Assembly (NCBI GenBank): GCA_937926515.1
Contig: CALAZZ010000255.1
Location: 1-8,727 of the forward strand
Direction of reading: 5' to 3'
Length of the DNA: 8,727 nucleotides
Source: an uncultured Bacteroidales bacterium
GTDB taxonomy: Bacteria > Bacteroidota > Bacteroidia > Bacteroidales > F082
Shown here: positions 8,501 to 8,727 of the stretch, piece after piece
How positions within the stretch are numbered: position 1 is the first letter of the stretch
How the letters are laid out: each line of letters opens with the position of its first letter
Position numbers and translations under genes: made by a program
The notes under the pieces: generated by a model
What the model saw: only the letters and a program-made list of their open reading frames with translations
What the model was told of the DNA's origin: nothing
The model's database searches: none

Positions 8501-8612
8501 CTTTCCACAGTTCGTCATAGGTGCGGTTTTCGGGTTTCATAAATGCTGGGCCAATCATCAGGATCAATGTAGCCAGCAGGCCAATTCTAAAAAAGGGATT
8601 GAATGATTTCAT
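2595..8612 (-). CDS. Exported alpha-2-macroglobulin family protein, thioester-less type
   Basis: A bacterial alpha-2-macroglobulin (COG2373-like large alpha-helical protein), presumably in the periplasm or at the cell surface, where the family is thought to trap foreign proteases. Order of parts: signal sequence with K2/R9 and a hydrophobic core at 10-25 but no lipobox cysteine; helical TPR-like region (about 30-370); beta-sandwich macroglobulin domains from about 375, including the MG2 hallmark TDRAIYRPGQ (605-614); bait-region domain (about 1067-1240, with KLKPGAEETWEL at 1080-1091); the A2M core beginning NETAFFYPQL (1244-1253); helical toroid with RYYAN (1476-1480) and PNGAWPWF (1568-1575); and a C-terminal MG10-like domain ending LYAPEF (1987-1992). 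The whole protein has only three cysteines (352, 368, 1986) and none lies in the toroid, so no CxEQ thioester can form. The length of 2005 residues is in my expectation for Bacteroidota members. The start is firm: an in-frame TGA lies at 8621-8619 and no other start falls between. Proteobacterial relatives often neighbour pbpC; none is visible here, and the base composition is richer in G+C than the helicase gene. Confidence 0.93.
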   Translation of the reverse strand: MKSFNPFFRIGLLATLILMIGPAFMKPENRTYDELWKEVDAFMEKGLPRSALELIEVVHQKALAENNGRQMLKSTIYRFNANQHFEEDHLIRAIEYAQEQLSLLQEPEKQLLLSVQAELYLFYYQQNRYRLLERTAISGQRPSDIREWDLTTLRDVITETYERSIENIDILLNYRLEDYASLLILPDKESVELQPTLFDFLAHRVIDHYLSADAGIKRPGPVIPLADKQVFAPAPAFTKSDLPENGQDVVKAMKLLQALLEFHLSHNDTTALIYNEIKRMELAHLHYQGDDDKGQLYEQALKKLLDQYQHHPASADVAFALASFLMSSDVTNIYNDEDAATRFQLKEALELCEQTIERHPDSKGAANCKVLKSQILRKELTVTVQRVYVPNQPIPALLKYRNVSNPSFRLVSMESEDLEHIMGIINIDEKKDAMLALEAFSSWEYELPFEEDYRDHSLVFDLPPLEPGLYLLLSSSGPAFADDDIIEYASFQVSSLSFISSKREGINHFYLLDRETGEPVRNARIRVMSREYDYTKRRYSVEQRMELSTARDGGFSFGADDNLPSNRAFYVEAETKNDRLYSDNYFDVYKQRQITRAHRRTWFFTDRAIYRPGQPVYFKGIMLDRINDEYKIVADQKNTIKFYDANGQEIASLELRTNEFGSFEGSFITPQVALTGEMRIADSHGSVFISVEEYKRPTFEVKVNMPTGQYRINDLIEINGEAVAYAGYPMDSVGLVYKVYREPFFPWRSYWAGLPPFGGERQLIASGETMTHRDGSFNFDFLAAADHNIDHRFEAAFSYNVLVDVTDRNGETRSGSQTIRAGKRALILNTDLPESIVNTQLTDVVIKATNLQQEAVSSDVNVSVYRIEKARRLVRPSLWPLPDRHLLDKAHFEMLFPLDAWDDAENRAHRNRELVFSKDLHVKGESRFMPSEATLWPDGEYLIIAKAMDSFGEEVELSQAFTLFNRQTKSMPVKELQWFNLSKTEAKPGETIYFSFGTAARNTRLLLEVFQDDKLIQSRWIRLTNEMSSLTFEVEEAHRGMLRFQATAVRYNRILSHSALVKVPHSDKILDIELITKREKLKPGAEETWELRISGHNKEAVVAELLASMYDASLDQFRPNNWYFNLISYPSPPRAWNADNGFLTYRSTGAKRQTQYDRSIMFVRPPQLNWFGFYGGYGGFPQTRHGVHASMMKESAMPESVDEIMLLEVLDDDAAVGDEETKPDTQAGTEPGEGVTQAKRTNFNETAFFYPQLLTSADGSVSITFTLPDALTRWRLMLLAHTNDLKTGMQEYNFVASKELMIVPNTTRFYREGDTAWVAARIVNTGEQTLTGIAWLELFDAFSGEELQKIVGNLYQKPFVNLEAGRSQTVRWKIEPGDETNLMGMRFSASANGFTDSEEQYVPILPRKVLVTETMPLYVPGEQRSEFIIRSLVDHPDRKYRMMQLDFSSNPVWYAIQALPYLHDDGAEHVHSLFNRYYANTLASHIANSIPGVMQVIDSWKAHHPDAFLSALETNQELKAVLLNETPWVMQARNESDRKRNIALLFDVNRMRYEQQHTLSRLSAQQLPNGAWPWFRGMRENRFITQTIVTGLGRLQKLGLNFETDHQIQNMVTKAMGFLDKEVMNDYEKTKRDNKGEPASISPTHLNYLYARSFFPDNKPGVELLDAINYYLEAIEANWLKMNTGMQGMAVVVLNRYNRFETANAIMASLRERAIHLKEMGTYWRQSPGYFWYQTPVETQVWLIEAFAEMESDHAEIDGLRTWLLSQKRTTHWNTGRATADAIYALLMQGTDWTSTRPADIMVGGKRLVSEDVQAGTGYYSYQWQANDLKTEMAHIDITNPNKGAAWGGVYLQYFEGIDKIEGHDSPLKVQKEMFVKEIKDNKEILAPLEGQMIEIGDEVVVRVLIETDRDMEFVHLKDERAAAFEPVDVLSGYNWRDGLGFYQSSKDASTEFFFAHLPKGKYVFEYSLRAMHAGDYASGRAQIQCLYAPEFAAHSSGNRIIVTD
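4173..4235 (-). other. Degenerate thioester site within the A2M protein
   Basis: Codons 1460-1480 encode the stretch between PYL and RYYAN in the toroid domain. From memory, thioester-bearing Bacteroidota relatives read about PYECAEQTFSRYYAN here. This protein has the same spacing from PYL to RYYAN but reads HDDGAEHVHSLFN in between. In an ungapped comparison the reactive Cys becomes His1469 and the Gln becomes Ser1472. Shifting the alignment to GAEH still leaves Gly for Cys and His for Gln. The reading frame is intact, so this is substitution, not a broken gene. Confidence 0.75.
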
Positions 8613-8648
8613 TATTAATCAACGTGTTATCTGTTTGTATCAAGACTG

Positions 8649-8660
8649 TCATTATAATGA
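8649..8660. promoter_or_regulatory. Perfect 12-bp palindrome overlapping the putative -10 box
   Basis: TCATTATAATGA is its own reverse complement and lies 37-48 bases upstream of the A2M start codon. It contains a TATAAT on each strand. A dimeric repressor bound here would cover the candidate -10 element, but no known operator is recognised and palindromes of A/T type are common. Confidence 0.3.
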
Positions 8661-8679
8661 TTTAAACATCAGCATGCAA
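8651..8679 (-). promoter_or_regulatory. Candidate promoter for the A2M gene
   Basis: On the minus strand, TTGCAT (8679-8674) and TATAAT (8656-8651) are separated by 17 bases and would start transcription near 8643, about 30 bases before the ATG. The -10 match is perfect, but only TTG of the -35 matches. Caution is needed because the main Bacteroidetes sigma factor prefers TAnnTTTG; near matches to that also occur here on the minus strand (TGATTTTG at 8684-8677 and TTATTTTG at 8716-8709). The leader just before the start is A/T rich with no Shine-Dalgarno. Confidence 0.3.
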
Positions 8680-8699
8680 AATCAATGCAAGTTATGCAA
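8674..8699 (-). repeat. Three phased TTGCAT hexamers upstream of the A2M gene
   Basis: The hexamer ATGCAA on the plus strand (TTGCAT on the minus strand) occurs at 8674-8679, 8685-8690 and 8694-8699. The repeat starts are 11 and 9 bases apart, close to one helical turn each, so all copies face roughly the same side of the DNA. The copy nearest the gene overlaps the putative -35 element and the other two lie upstream of it. This suits a regulator binding site but could be chance in A/T-rich DNA. Confidence 0.35.
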
Positions 8700-8727
8700 T
8701 TATTGAACCAAAATAAAATCCGGACCC

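Noticed and set aside
8674..8706. Ten-codon plus-strand frame (MQNQCKLCNY)
   Set aside because: Too short and made largely of the ATGCAA repeats; a regulatory reading of these bases is more likely.

Overview
The window carries two large, complete, convergent genes and very little else. It looks like ordinary chromosomal sequence from a member of the Bacteroidota, probably Bacteroidales or a close relative. Three things suggest this: the alpha-2-macroglobulin-like protein has the long helical N-terminus and the RYYAN / LYAPEF landmarks I associate with that phylum; the helicase combines a Pif1-like motor with HRDC and helix-turn-helix tails; and neither start codon has a Shine-Dalgarno sequence, only A/T-rich leaders. 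The phylum is an inference from protein style, not from a marker gene.

Layout: 1-66 is a short leader with a weak Bacteroidetes-type promoter candidate. 67-2559 (+) encodes an 830-residue superfamily 1B DNA helicase. 2560-2594 is a 35-base gap between two stop codons facing each other, with no classical terminator. 2595-8612 (-) encodes a 2005-residue exported alpha-2-macroglobulin family protein and fills about 70% of the window. 8613-8727 is the A2M gene's upstream region. It contains three TTGCAT hexamers spaced about one helical turn apart, then a TATAAT box inside a perfect 12-bp palindrome.

The two proteins have no evident functional link: one is a cytoplasmic DNA-processing motor, the other an envelope protein. 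They are convergent, so they do not form an operon. The most notable point is in the A2M protein. The place where thioester-bearing relatives carry CxEQ has no cysteine and instead holds a His/Asp/Glu-rich loop (residues 1463-1471), while a flexible bait-like segment (about 1150-1240) is kept. It is therefore probably a non-covalent, thioester-less A2M. I saw no mobile element, CRISPR array, tRNA, rRNA or clear unknown system. The remaining open frames are shadows of the two genes.
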